Shown in pieces: positions 1 through 6,106 of a DNA stretch of 7,277 nt. Location: NCBI GenBank assembly GCA_904420265.1, contig CAJFUU010000297.1, forward strand, positions 1-7,277. The letters run 5' to 3'. The notes beneath the pieces are model-generated. The model was not told the DNA's origin. It ran no database searches and was given only the letters and a program-made list of their open reading frames with translations. How positions within the stretch are numbered: the stretch's first letter is position 1; every line of letters starts with the position of its first letter. A program made the position numbers and the translations under genes. This stretch comes from an uncultured Clostridia bacterium. GTDB taxonomy: Bacteria > Bacillota > Clostridia > Christensenellales > Aristaeellaceae.

Positions 1-192
1 GTCGGTACAGCAGTTACTCCCCCGTCCTCGCTTTTTGCCAGGCGCAGTCCCAAATGTGGCTTGCCAAATTTCTTCCAAGGTGCGGCCGTATACCGTTCGC
101 AGGCGTTTGCGCGGGCATTCCGCGCCGGCAGCGTTTTCGTCGGCACAGCGCGCCGCGTTCCCGTCCTTTTCTTGTTCCAGGCAAAACGCCAT
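1..192 (-). CDS. Hypothetical protein, N-terminal 64 residues (runs off left edge)
   Basis: An open frame begins with ATG at 192-190 on the minus strand and stays open to base 1, giving exactly 64 codons without a stop. A purine-rich AGGGGAGG lies about 10 nt upstream of the ATG, a good Shine-Dalgarno sequence. The peptide starts MAFCLEQEKDGNAA, is rich in charged residues and Cys, and includes the segment LRTVYGRTLEEIWQATFG, which looks like an amphipathic helix rather than random GC-rich translation. I recognise no family. No signal peptide or membrane segment is visible in this part. The gene lies downstream of the aldolase but is separated from it by a strong terminator, so it is probably transcribed separately. 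The main alternative is a chance open frame, because 64 codons without a stop is not rare in GC-rich DNA. Confidence 0.42.
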   Translation of the reverse strand, partial: MAFCLEQEKDGNAARCADENAAGAECPRKRLRTVYGRTLEEIWQATFGTAPGKKRGRGSNCCTD

Positions 193-401
193 ATCGCGCG
201 GGCCTCCCCTTTTCCCACATTGCAGCAGCATGGCTCGCGTTGGCGGCCGCATGTTTTATGAAAGCACCCAAAAGTGCAGATGGTTCCGCCATGCGGCAAC
301 CATACCGGCAAAAGGCCACCTTCGCGTTATTTCCAACCTGGGATCTGCAGAAATGGCGCTGGCAAAGGCTCTGCCAGATGCGGATGGCCGTTGCGGTAAA
401 T
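193..401. other. Intergenic region, no gene recognised
   Basis: This stretch separates the aldolase terminator from the partial gene at the left edge. It should hold the promoter of that gene on the minus strand, but I see no convincing -35/-10 pair. One imperfect hairpin is present: ATGGTTCCGC (280-289) pairs with 293-303 through a single bulged base at 297 and a 3-nt loop. It has no adjacent T-run, so it is not a normal terminator. Open frames on both strands through here look like composition artefacts. Confidence 0.4.
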
Positions 402-435
402 AAAAAAACTGCCTCCACATTGTGTTGTGAAGGCA
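402..435 (-). terminator. Intrinsic terminator of the aldolase gene
   Basis: Read on the minus strand, TGCCTTCACA (435-426), a 6-nt loop (425-420) and TGTGGAGGCA (419-410) form a 10-bp stem with one G-U wobble. G409 and seven T residues (408-402) follow. This is a classical Rho-independent terminator, about 55 bp past the aldolase stop codon and in the matching orientation. Confidence 0.88.
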
Positions 436-490
436 ATTCCGACGGGCATTGCCGGCCTCCAGGCAGCCGGCGAAACGGGCGGTTCCCCGT

Positions 491-1327
491 TCACGCTTTG
501 CCCGCGCTGCCGAACAGGTCGAGTTTTTCCGTCACCGCCCGCTTCATGGCCTCGCGCGCCAGGCAGACGCCGTCGGTATAGCCGGCCTCCGGATTTTCCG
601 CCAGGGCGCGCTTGCCGGCGAGAATGACGTCGGTAAAGACGTTGACCTTGGCGATGCCGCCCTTGATGGTATTGCGGAAATCGTCGTCCGAAAGGCCGGA
701 GCCGCCGTGCAGAACCAGCGGAGCGTCCACCACGGCGCGAATCTGCTTCAGGCGGGGAATGTCCAGGCAGGGCTTGGCCTTGTACACGCCGTGCGCCGTG
801 CCAATGGATACGGCCAGGAAGTCCGCGCCCGTGCGCTCCAGGAAGGAGGCGGCCCCGGCAGGGTCGGTGTAAACCATCTTGTCCTCGTTCCCGGCTTCGT
901 CGGTGAGGCCGGCCACGCTGCCCAACTCGCATTCCAGCCCCACGCCCATGGCGTGGGCGATGCGGGCAATCTCCGCCGAATGGCACACGTTGTCCTCAAG
1001 GCTTTCGCGCGTGCCGTCATACATAATGGATCCAAAGCCTGAGCGCAGGGCCTGCATCAACGTATCAAAGCGATATGTGTGGTCCAGATGCACCGCCACG
1101 GGCACCTTCGCGCGCCGCGCTGCTTCCAGCATTGCGGGCACAAGCCAGTCAAACGGGGCGATGGGCAAGAGCGCTTCCGCCGTGCCGATAATAACAGGCG
1201 AATTCAGTTCCTCCGCCGCCTCCACACAGGCGCGAATCATTTCCAGGTTGATCGTATTAAAAAACCCTACGCCATAGCCGCGCGCCTGCGCGTCGGCAAG
1301 TATTTCCCCCATCTTGTAAAGCGCCAT
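491..1327 (-). CDS. Class II fructose/tagatose-bisphosphate aldolase
   Basis: The protein has 278 residues, the usual length for the GatY/KbaY/Fba group of zinc-dependent class II aldolases, which cleave fructose-1,6- or tagatose-1,6-bisphosphate to dihydroxyacetone phosphate and glyceraldehyde-3-phosphate in the cytosol. Family motifs are in order: HLDHT at 80-84 (catalytic Asp82, zinc ligand His83), MYDGT near 102-106, the acidic ECELG at 132-136, GTAHG with His179, LHGGSG with His207, and the phosphate-binding KVNVFTD near 227-233. I chose ATG 1327-1325 because it has AAAGGA about 10 nt upstream and lies just downstream of a strong promoter; an in-frame ATG further upstream would start inside vanW. 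Substrate preference cannot be read from the sequence. It could also act on a related sugar bisphosphate in a catabolic pathway. I see no functional tie to the van genes; adjacency to vanW seems incidental. Confidence 0.93.
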   Translation of the reverse strand: MALYKMGEILADAQARGYGVGFFNTINLEMIRACVEAAEELNSPVIIGTAEALLPIAPFDWLVPAMLEAARRAKVPVAVHLDHTYRFDTLMQALRSGFGSIMYDGTRESLEDNVCHSAEIARIAHAMGVGLECELGSVAGLTDEAGNEDKMVYTDPAGAASFLERTGADFLAVSIGTAHGVYKAKPCLDIPRLKQIRAVVDAPLVLHGGSGLSDDDFRNTIKGGIAKVNVFTDVILAGKRALAENPEAGYTDGVCLAREAMKRAVTEKLDLFGSAGKA

Positions 1328-1366
1328 GCCGCATCCGTCCTTTCGCGTTTGCTGGTTTCCTCCATC

Positions 1367-1394
1367 ATTATAACAACACGGAGCGTTTTTGCAA
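1367..1394 (-). promoter_or_regulatory. Sigma-70-type promoter of the aldolase gene
   Basis: On the minus strand, TTGCAA (1394-1389), a 16-bp spacer and a perfect TATAAT (1372-1367) are present. The -10 box is preceded by TG-T, making an extended -10 element. Transcription would start near 1360, giving a leader of about 33 nt before the aldolase ATG. The promoter lies between vanW and the aldolase, so the aldolase does not depend on vanW transcription. Confidence 0.82.
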
Positions 1395-1406
1395 GGCCGC
1401 GCAGGT

Positions 1407-1437
1407 AAAAAACAGGCGCTACGCTCCCGCCGGAGCG
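1407..1437 (-). terminator. Possible weak terminator at the vanW 3' end
   Basis: Read on the minus strand, CGCTCC (1437-1432), loop GGCG and GGAGCG (1427-1422) form a 6-bp GC-rich stem that overlaps the last vanW codons. Six T residues follow at 1412-1407, but 9 nt separate stem and T-run, which is far for an efficient terminator. If active it would separate vanW from the aldolase. Confidence 0.35.
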
Positions 1438-2246
1438 GGCGAGAGCCGCGAGGGCTCCACGGCGTAACCGATCTCGCACACGTTTGTATAAAGCGCTTCC
1501 TCCGCAAGCACCGCGCCGGTCTTTGCATCCAACGCCCGGCGGATCACTTCGACGGATTCATAGGTCTTGCCGTCCTTCTGAAAGTAGCGCAGGTTGCGGT
1601 TGACCACGTCGTAGCGCTTCTTGGGCGGGGTGCGGGTGAGAATGCGGCCATAATACCAGGCGTCGTCCTGCGCAAGTTCTATCTGCAAAGGCTCGCCGGT
1701 GTCGTTGCGCGCCCGCAGGTCCAGCCAGCCTTCCAAAATGGTGGCGTCCACGCCGCAGGGATCGTTTTCCGAGGGGTTGGGAAATTCCTTGATCTTGTGC
1801 ATGTGCCGCTCCACAATGATCAAGGGCGTGTGCAAAAACAACCAGAACAGCGTGTTGCTCAACTGGCACAGCCCGCCGCCGTACACGGCGGTCAGCCGCC
1901 CGTCGCGCACGCACAGGCCGTCCAGGAACCTCTCGCAGCGGTCGGCATGGCGCACCAGCCACCAGAGGGAAAACGTCTCTCCCGGACGGATGACCACGTG
2001 GTTTACCGCCGCCGAGGCCAGGCGCAGGTTGTGCGCCTTGTTGTATTGATAGCGAATATCCGCGCCGGTGCGCTCGTTGATGAGCAGCGAGCGGTCGGCG
2101 GCCAATTCGCAGGGAAAGGGCCTGGCGCGCGCGGCCGCATAGCGGTTTTTGTCCAGACGCATCTTCAGATAGTAGAATTTCTTGCGCTGCCACAGCCGCA
2201 GGGGCAATAAAAACGGGAATACCTGCGTGAGCCGTTTTCGGGACAT
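1419..2246 (-). CDS. vanW: VanW family protein (vancomycin B-type resistance accessory protein)
   Basis: The 275-residue protein matches the VanW family in length and layout. Its start, MSRKRLTQVFPFLLPLR, closely resembles my memory of VanW from VanB-type clusters. The conserved core follows: RPGETFSLWWLVRHAD near 87-102, YGGGLCQLSNTLFWLFLHTPL at about 122-142 (the hallmark of the domain), then GVDATILEGWLDLRARNDT at about 165-183. There is a short hydrophobic stretch near residues 8-18 but no typical signal peptide. The function of VanW is unknown; it is dispensable in some VanB strains and the domain occurs in other cell-envelope proteins. Start: ATG 2246-2244 has GGAAGGAAG upstream. The frame remains open further 5', but that would run into the divergent intergenic region and vanH. 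In VanB clusters vanW lies upstream of vanH in the same direction; here it is divergent. Confidence 0.92.
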   Translation of the reverse strand: MSRKRLTQVFPFLLPLRLWQRKKFYYLKMRLDKNRYAAARARPFPCELAADRSLLINERTGADIRYQYNKAHNLRLASAAVNHVVIRPGETFSLWWLVRHADRCERFLDGLCVRDGRLTAVYGGGLCQLSNTLFWLFLHTPLIIVERHMHKIKEFPNPSENDPCGVDATILEGWLDLRARNDTGEPLQIELAQDDAWYYGRILTRTPPKKRYDVVNRNLRYFQKDGKTYESVEVIRRALDAKTGAVLAEEALYTNVCEIGYAVEPSRLSPAPAGA

Positions 2247-2445
2247 CGTTTCATCTTCCTTCCATTGTTTCTGACGGCATTGTATCGCGCCCGCATCGCC
2301 GCAACCTTCACTTTTCTTGCACAGAACCTTAGGATTTTCTGAAGCGCCGCCAAAATAAGGAATTCTTAAGAAGAGCGTAAGTTCCGCCCCAACAAACCTT
2401 GCGCGCAAATGTGGTTTAATGGTATCCTGTAAGGAGGATGCCAAT
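2247..2445. promoter_or_regulatory. Divergent vanW/vanH intergenic control region
   Basis: These 199 bp must hold the promoters for vanW leftward and for vanH plus the ligase rightward. The region is visibly more AT-rich than the genes. It contains a perfect 10-bp palindrome TTCTTAAGAA at 2363-2372 and a CAGAA...TTCTG inverted repeat at 2322-2326 and 2337-2341. No strong -35/-10 pair is evident; TTGCGC (2399-2404) with TATCCT (2423-2428), spacer 18, is weak and would put the start inside the ribosome binding site. Activator-dependent promoters, as with VanR in known clusters, often look this poor. No VanR site can be identified by eye. Confidence 0.5.
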
Positions 2446-3393
2446 ATGCGAAAAACAATGCTTTGTGCAATCGACTGCGACGCGGAGGAACGCGAAGCTC
2501 TGCGCGCCGGGGCGGAGCGCGCCGGCCTGCCCCTGGTTTTCGCCTCTTGGGGCGAGTGGACGGCCGTGCCGCGCGGCGCCTGCGTGAGCGTGCGCCACGC
2601 CATGCGCGTGGATGAAACGGTTTTGCGCGCGTTGCGCGCCCGGAATGTGACAAAAGTGTTTACCCGCAGCGTGGGCGTGGACCACGTCGACCTGGCAGCC
2701 GCGGCGCGGCTGGGAATCTCCGTGCGCGGCGTGCCCTATACGCCGGACTGCGTAGCCGAATATGCGCTGACCATGATGCTGATGGCCGCGCGCAACCTCG
2801 GCGCGGTGCTGCAGCGCGCTCGCGAAGGCGATTTCCGCCTTGAAGCGCGCCGCGCGCGGGAATTGCGCGAAATACGCGTGGGCGTGGTGGGCACGGGCCG
2901 CATCGGCGCGCGGGTGATCGCCCTTTTGCGCGCCATGGGCTGTACGGTGGCGGCTTACGACCGCACGCACATAGCGAATGTAAACTATCTGCCGCTTGAC
3001 AAGCTGCTTTCCTGGAGCGACCTTGTCACGCTGCACCTTCCTCTGACCCCCGCCACGCGCCATATCCTCAGCGAAGAGCGCCTCGCGCGCATGCGTCCGG
3101 AAGCGCTGCTTGTCAATGTATCGCGCGGCGGCCTGATCGACACGCCCGCCCTGTGCAACGCGCTGGAGCAGGGGCGCCTCGCCGGGGCGGCGCTGGACGT
3201 TGTCGAAGGCGAGCAGGATTGGTTTTACCATAACCGCCGCGGCGAAACGCCGCCCTTTGCCCGTTTGGCGGCGCTTCCCAACGTCATTCTCACGCCGCAC
3301 ATGGCCTTTTACACCCGCCGCGCCCTGGAAGACGTGGCAAGAAACACCGTGGAAATGTGCCTGGAGGACGAAGGGAGGGCCGCAAATGGATAG
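2446..3393 (+). CDS. vanH: VanH, D-lactate dehydrogenase (D-2-hydroxyacid dehydrogenase)
   Basis: This 315-residue NAD(P)-dependent D-2-hydroxyacid dehydrogenase is predicted to reduce pyruvate to D-lactate in the cytosol, supplying the ligase encoded next. Visible motifs: TRSVGVDHVDL near 73-83, the Rossmann fingerprint G149-T-G151-R-I-G154 with ribose-binding Asp172 about 20 residues on, catalytic Arg227 in NVSRGG, catalytic Glu254 in DVVEGE, and catalytic His285 in TPHMAFYT. The GEQDWFYH and TPHMAFYT sections resemble VanH rather than generic phosphoglycerate dehydrogenases. The ATG at 2446 has a perfect AAGGAGG at 2431-2437; an in-frame ATG at 2419 lies upstream of that site and is unlikely to be used. 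The stop codon overlaps the ligase start (ATGGATAG), so the two genes are probably translationally coupled. Taken alone it could be another hydroxyacid dehydrogenase; the neighbouring ligase decides the call. Confidence 0.94.
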   Translation: MRKTMLCAIDCDAEEREALRAGAERAGLPLVFASWGEWTAVPRGACVSVRHAMRVDETVLRALRARNVTKVFTRSVGVDHVDLAAAARLGISVRGVPYTPDCVAEYALTMMLMAARNLGAVLQRAREGDFRLEARRARELREIRVGVVGTGRIGARVIALLRAMGCTVAAYDRTHIANVNYLPLDKLLSWSDLVTLHLPLTPATRHILSEERLARMRPEALLVNVSRGGLIDTPALCNALEQGRLAGAALDVVEGEQDWFYHNRRGETPPFARLAALPNVILTPHMAFYTRRALEDVARNTVEMCLEDEGRAANG

Positions 3394-4393
3394 CGTCCGG
3401 TTGTTGATTGTGTATGGCGGCCCCTCCGAGGAACACGACGTGTCCGTCAAATCCGCGCGCGAACTGGCTGGGGCGCTGCCGGAGTTTGCGCGTCCTCTGT
3501 GGGTGCGGATTGGCCGCGACGGGGCCTGGCGGTTGACCAGCGGCCCTGACGCTGCGCCGGGCCAGTCGGTATCGCTCAGCCTGAATCCGGAAAGACGGGG
3601 CCTGTTGGACGAAGGCGGCTCCTTTTTCCCCGTGGATGCGGCTTTTCCCATGCTGCACGGGCGCTTCGGGGAGGACGGCGGCGTGCAGGGGCTGTTTGAG
3701 GCGGCGCACATCCCCTATGTGGGTTGCGGTATCGCGGCCTCGGCGCTGTGTATGGATAAGTCGCTTACCTATCTCGCAGCCGCGCGCGCAGGCGTGGAAA
3801 CGCCCCGATATGTAGTCCTCGAAGCGAACAAAAGCGCGCCGGCAGCTTTGCCGTTCGGCTTTCCGGCGTATGTGAAGCCGGCGCGGTCGGGCTCCTCGTT
3901 CGGCGTGACGCGGGTGACGGCGGAAAACGGCCTGGCAGCGGCGGTGCGCGCGGCGCGCGCGTATGACGAAAAAGTGCTGATCGAGGAAGGCATCGAGGGA
4001 TGCGAAGTGGGCGTTGCGCTGCTGGGAACAGGCATGGATGCAGTCTGCGGCAAGCCGGACGAATTGCGCACGCGCGACGGCCTGTTCCGCATCCATCAAG
4101 AGAAGGATCCGGAGCACCGCTGTGAGAGCGCGGAAATTGTCGTGCCGGCGGAAATTTCCACAGCGGAGCGGGAAAGGGTGCTGGACGCGGCAAAGCGCGT
4201 GTACTGCGCGGCGGGTTGCCGGGGCCTGGCAAGGGTGGATATGTTTTTGACAAAGGATGGGCGGCCAGTGCTCAATGAAGTAAATACCATGCCGGGGTTT
4301 ACCTCGTATAGCCGCTACCCGCGCATGATGCGCGCGGCAGGCTGGACAATGGCGCAGGTCGTCGACCGTCTGCTCCAATTGGCCCTCCAATAA
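3386..4393 (+). CDS. vanA-like: D-alanine--D-lactate ligase, VanA/VanB type
   Basis: The 335-residue ATP-grasp enzyme joins D-Ala to D-lactate, making the depsipeptide that replaces D-Ala-D-Ala in peptidoglycan precursors and lowers vancomycin affinity. Motifs: GGPSEEHDVSVKSA at 11-24, MLHGRFGEDG at 89-98, CMDKS at 122-126, KPARSGSSFGV at 164-174 (ATP-grasp signature), FRIHQE at 234-239, GCRGLARVDMFL at 277-288, and NEVNTMPGFTSYSRYP at 297-312. FRIHQE with His237 in the omega loop is the D-lactate signature of VanA/VanB. Housekeeping Ddl and D-Ser ligases (VanC, VanG) carry a different, Lys-Tyr type loop there. Where VanA and VanB have GEVDQ before this loop, this protein has GKPDEL, a charge change at an otherwise conserved position. 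ATG 3386 follows AGGGAGG by about 8 nt and overlaps vanH by 8 bp. I cannot assign a formal type letter without an identity search. Confidence 0.95.
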   Translation: MDSVRLLIVYGGPSEEHDVSVKSARELAGALPEFARPLWVRIGRDGAWRLTSGPDAAPGQSVSLSLNPERRGLLDEGGSFFPVDAAFPMLHGRFGEDGGVQGLFEAAHIPYVGCGIAASALCMDKSLTYLAAARAGVETPRYVVLEANKSAPAALPFGFPAYVKPARSGSSFGVTRVTAENGLAAAVRAARAYDEKVLIEEGIEGCEVGVALLGTGMDAVCGKPDELRTRDGLFRIHQEKDPEHRCESAEIVVPAEISTAERERVLDAAKRVYCAAGCRGLARVDMFLTKDGRPVLNEVNTMPGFTSYSRYPRMMRAAGWTMAQVVDRLLQLALQ

Positions 4394-4425
4394 CCGCGAC
4401 CCAACCCCCAGAGGAAAATGGGATT

Positions 4426-4447
4426 CTCAAGGGACTGGTCCCTTGAG
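4426..4447. other. Perfect 10-bp hairpin at the ligase/repeat junction
   Basis: CTCAAGGGAC (4426-4435) and GTCCCTTGAG (4438-4447) are perfect inverted copies separated by TG, 33 bp after the ligase stop codon. The right half is the outer end of the inverted repeat arm; the left half lies outside the part shared with the other arm. No T-run follows on the plus strand, so it is not a standard terminator, although it could still slow polymerase or protect the 3' end of a vanH-ligase message. It may instead be a terminal structure of the repeat element. Confidence 0.6.
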
Positions 4448-4748
4448 CGGGTGCGGGCAGAGCCCGCCGTAGCCCCGCCGCCCCGCAAAGCAGCCCGCCC
4501 AACCCAAACCAAACCGCCAGCCCAGGCGCGCCCGCCTCACCCCCATGGCCGCGCTTCCCATTTTCGCGCAATACCGCCGCAAGAGAAAACCAAAATCGCG
4601 GGCGCGCCACCCCGCAGCGCCCCTTGCCCCGCAGGGCAAGGCAGCGTCGTCCCGCACCCCCACAGCGTCCCCCGCCAAAGGCGGGGCAGCGCCGCCAGAA
4701 ATGCTCCGTATCTTAAAGGCGGGCGGCGAAATATCCGGCGAATCCGCC
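4435..4748 (+). repeat. Left arm of a long inverted repeat flanking vanX
   Basis: Aligned by eye, these 314 bp match the reverse complement of 6875-7190 with about two dozen mismatches and two single-base indels, roughly 92% identity. The match begins abruptly at CTGGTCCCTTGAGCGGG and includes both hairpins of the first repeat unit (4622-4641 and 4670-4686). It fades after AATCCGCC near 4748. No target-site duplication is apparent: the bases outside the two arms differ. The open frame starting ATGGCCGCGCTT at 4545 exists in both arms, but its differences are not biased toward silent sites, so I treat the arm as non-coding. Confidence 0.88.
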
Positions 4749-5333
4749 GCGCTTTGACCGGTTTTTCCGCCCGCAGTGTCCTTTGCCCCGTAGGGCAAGG
4801 CAGCGCCGTCTCGCATCCACAGCGTCCCCCGCCAAAGGCGGGGCAGCGCCGCCAGAGGCGCTCCGTAGCTTAAAGGCGGGCGGCGAAATATCCGGCGAAT
4901 CCGTCATGCTTTGCCCGGCTTTTCCGCCCGCGTGTTCTTTGCCCCGTAGGGCAAGGCAGCGCCGTCCCTCTACCCACACAGCGTCCCCCGTCAAAGGTGG
5001 GGCAGCGCCGCCAGAAATACCTCGCATCTTAAAGGCGGGCGAAATATCCCGCGGCCCCACTATACTTTGACCGGTCAATCCCGTAAGGTATGGTGGCGCC
5101 TCCCGCACTTCCGCAGCACTCTCCGTCAAAGGTGGGAAGCATCGCCAGAGGCGCTCCGTATCTTAACGACAGGCAACGAAGCATCCTGCGACTCCGCCGC
5201 ACTTTGCTCGGCCGATCCCGCAGGGCAAGGCAGCGCCGTCCCGCATCCCCGCAGCATTCTCTGTCCAAATGTGGGCACGTCCCATGCCTCCTCCAAAGGC
5301 AAGGCAGCGCCGCCAGAAACGCCCCTCCCTCAA
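4622..5333 (+). repeat. Tandem array of about five GC-rich two-hairpin units upstream of vanX
   Basis: Each full unit holds hairpin 1, of the form CTTGCCC-CGYA-GGGCAAG, then hairpin 2, CCCCGCC-AAA-GGCGGGG, then a linker containing CAGCGCCGCCAGA, CGTATCTTAAAGGCGGGCGGCGAAATATCC and CTTTGACCGG-like sequence. Hairpin 1 lies at 4622-4641, 4781-4800 and 4937-4956, with degenerate copies near 5076-5089 and 5215-5230, so the spacing is 159, 156, about 137 and 137 bp. Hairpin 2 lies at 4670-4686, 4827-4843 and 4986-5002, and then decays. Copies erode toward vanX. No open frame survives across units in a consistent phase. The array fills the space where vanX would normally follow the ligase directly. 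Confidence 0.85.
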
Positions 5334-5503
5334 CGGATAAAACCAACCCGCGCCCAAGTTTCCTCCTGGCAGGCGACGCATCCTCTCCTCCCCCCCACAC
5401 GAAATATGCGCGGCAACCGCCGGCGCCTTCCCGGCTCCTCTAAACCATGCATATTTCAATGCCTAGCCTCCAATAATCACCCCTCTGGAAAGGAGCACAA
5501 ACC
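5334..5503 (+). promoter_or_regulatory. vanX upstream region with a wide dyad
   Basis: The repeat array ends near 5333. In the remaining 170 bp, GAAATATGC (5401-5409) and GCATATTTC (5449-5457) form a perfect 9-bp inverted repeat with 39 bp between, and a small GCGG-CAA-CCGC hairpin lies just inside it. This could be a paired operator or the base of a leader stem-loop. An A/T-rich stretch at 5449-5477 could contain a -10 box, but I find no convincing -35 partner. The vanX ribosome binding site AAAGGAG lies 8 nt before the ATG. Confidence 0.45.
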
Positions 5504-6106
5504 ATGCAAACAGGCTTCACCTGGCTGGACAAAGCCGTCCCTTCCATCCTCTGGGACGCCAAATACGCCACAAGCGACAACTTCACCGGCGCGCCGGTGG
5601 ATGGCTACGGCATAAACCGCACGGCCGGCACTTTGGAACTGGCCGAGGCCCTCGCGCATGCCGTGCAAAGAGCCGAACGGGAAGGCCTCAAGCTGCTGGT
5701 CTGGGACGCCTACCGTCCCCAGCGGGCCGTAAACCGCTTTCTTGCCTGGTGCGCCGCACCCGAGGACGGCCGAACCAAACAAAAGCACTACCCCCGCATT
5801 GACAAAACGCAGATCGTGCCGCTGGGCTATGTGGCGGAGCGCTCGGGCCACAGCCGCGGCAGCGCCATCGACCTGACGCTGGCGCGCCAAAACGGAAGCA
5901 TGCTGGACATGGGCGGCTGTTTTGATTTGATGGATGAAATTTCGCACCATGGCGCGCCCGTGCCCGCAGAGGCCGCGCGCAACCGCCGGCTTCTAAAGGC
6001 GATTATGGAAGAAAGCGGGTTTGCGCCCTATGCAAACGAATGGTGGCATTATTCGCTTGTGCGCGAGCCGTATCCGGATACATATTTTGATTTTCCATTG
6101 GCGTGA
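5504..6106 (+). CDS. vanX: VanX, zinc D-Ala-D-Ala dipeptidase
   Basis: The 200-residue protein is nearly the length of VanX from VanA-type enterococci (202) and is collinear with it. VanX hydrolyses D-Ala-D-Ala in the cytosol but spares D-Ala-D-Lac, removing the vancomycin-binding precursor. It opens with GFTWLD, then WDAKYATSDNFTGAPVDGY at 17-35. Active-site residues are all present: Arg71 in WDAYRP (transition state), zinc ligands His116 and Asp123 in SGHSRGSAIDL, and Glu179 (catalytic base) and His182 (zinc) in NEWWHY. It ends YFDFPLA, as VanX does. No signal peptide is seen, which agrees with a cytosolic VanX and argues against a periplasmic D,D-carboxypeptidase such as VanY. The start has AAAGGAG 8 nt upstream. 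Unusually, 1110 bp of repeats separate it from the ligase, and inverted repeat arms flank it. Confidence 0.96.
   Translation: MQTGFTWLDKAVPSILWDAKYATSDNFTGAPVDGYGINRTAGTLELAEALAHAVQRAEREGLKLLVWDAYRPQRAVNRFLAWCAAPEDGRTKQKHYPRIDKTQIVPLGYVAERSGHSRGSAIDLTLARQNGSMLDMGGCFDLMDEISHHGAPVPAEAARNRRLLKAIMEESGFAPYANEWWHYSLVREPYPDTYFDFPLA

Noticed and set aside
14..436. Minus-strand frame of 140 codons at the left end
   Set aside because: Its start lies upstream of the aldolase terminator's T-run, it reads through the terminator, and it overlaps the better-supported frame that starts at 192.
2416..3711. Long minus-strand open frame of 431 codons opposite vanH and the ligase
   Set aside because: It is antisense to two clear enzyme genes with intact catalytic motifs; GC-rich coding DNA commonly leaves such frames open. 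Its His/Arg/Ala-rich peptide matches no family I know.
3290..4390. Minus-strand open frame of 366 codons opposite the ligase
   Set aside because: It is antisense to the ligase, lacks a credible start signal, and has a composition typical of a shadow frame.
4545..4757. Conserved 70-codon frame (MAALPIFAQYRRK...) also present in the right arm on the minus strand (MAALPFFAQYRRK...)
   Set aside because: Between the two copies, replacement differences are at least as common as silent ones, indels shift the neighbouring frames, there is no ribosome binding site, and the peptide is low-complexity Pro/Ala/Arg. The conservation is explained by the DNA repeat itself.
4622..5333. Regular repeats as a CRISPR array
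   Set aside because: Periods are 137-159 bp, the whole unit is similar rather than short repeats with unique spacers, and no cas genes are present.
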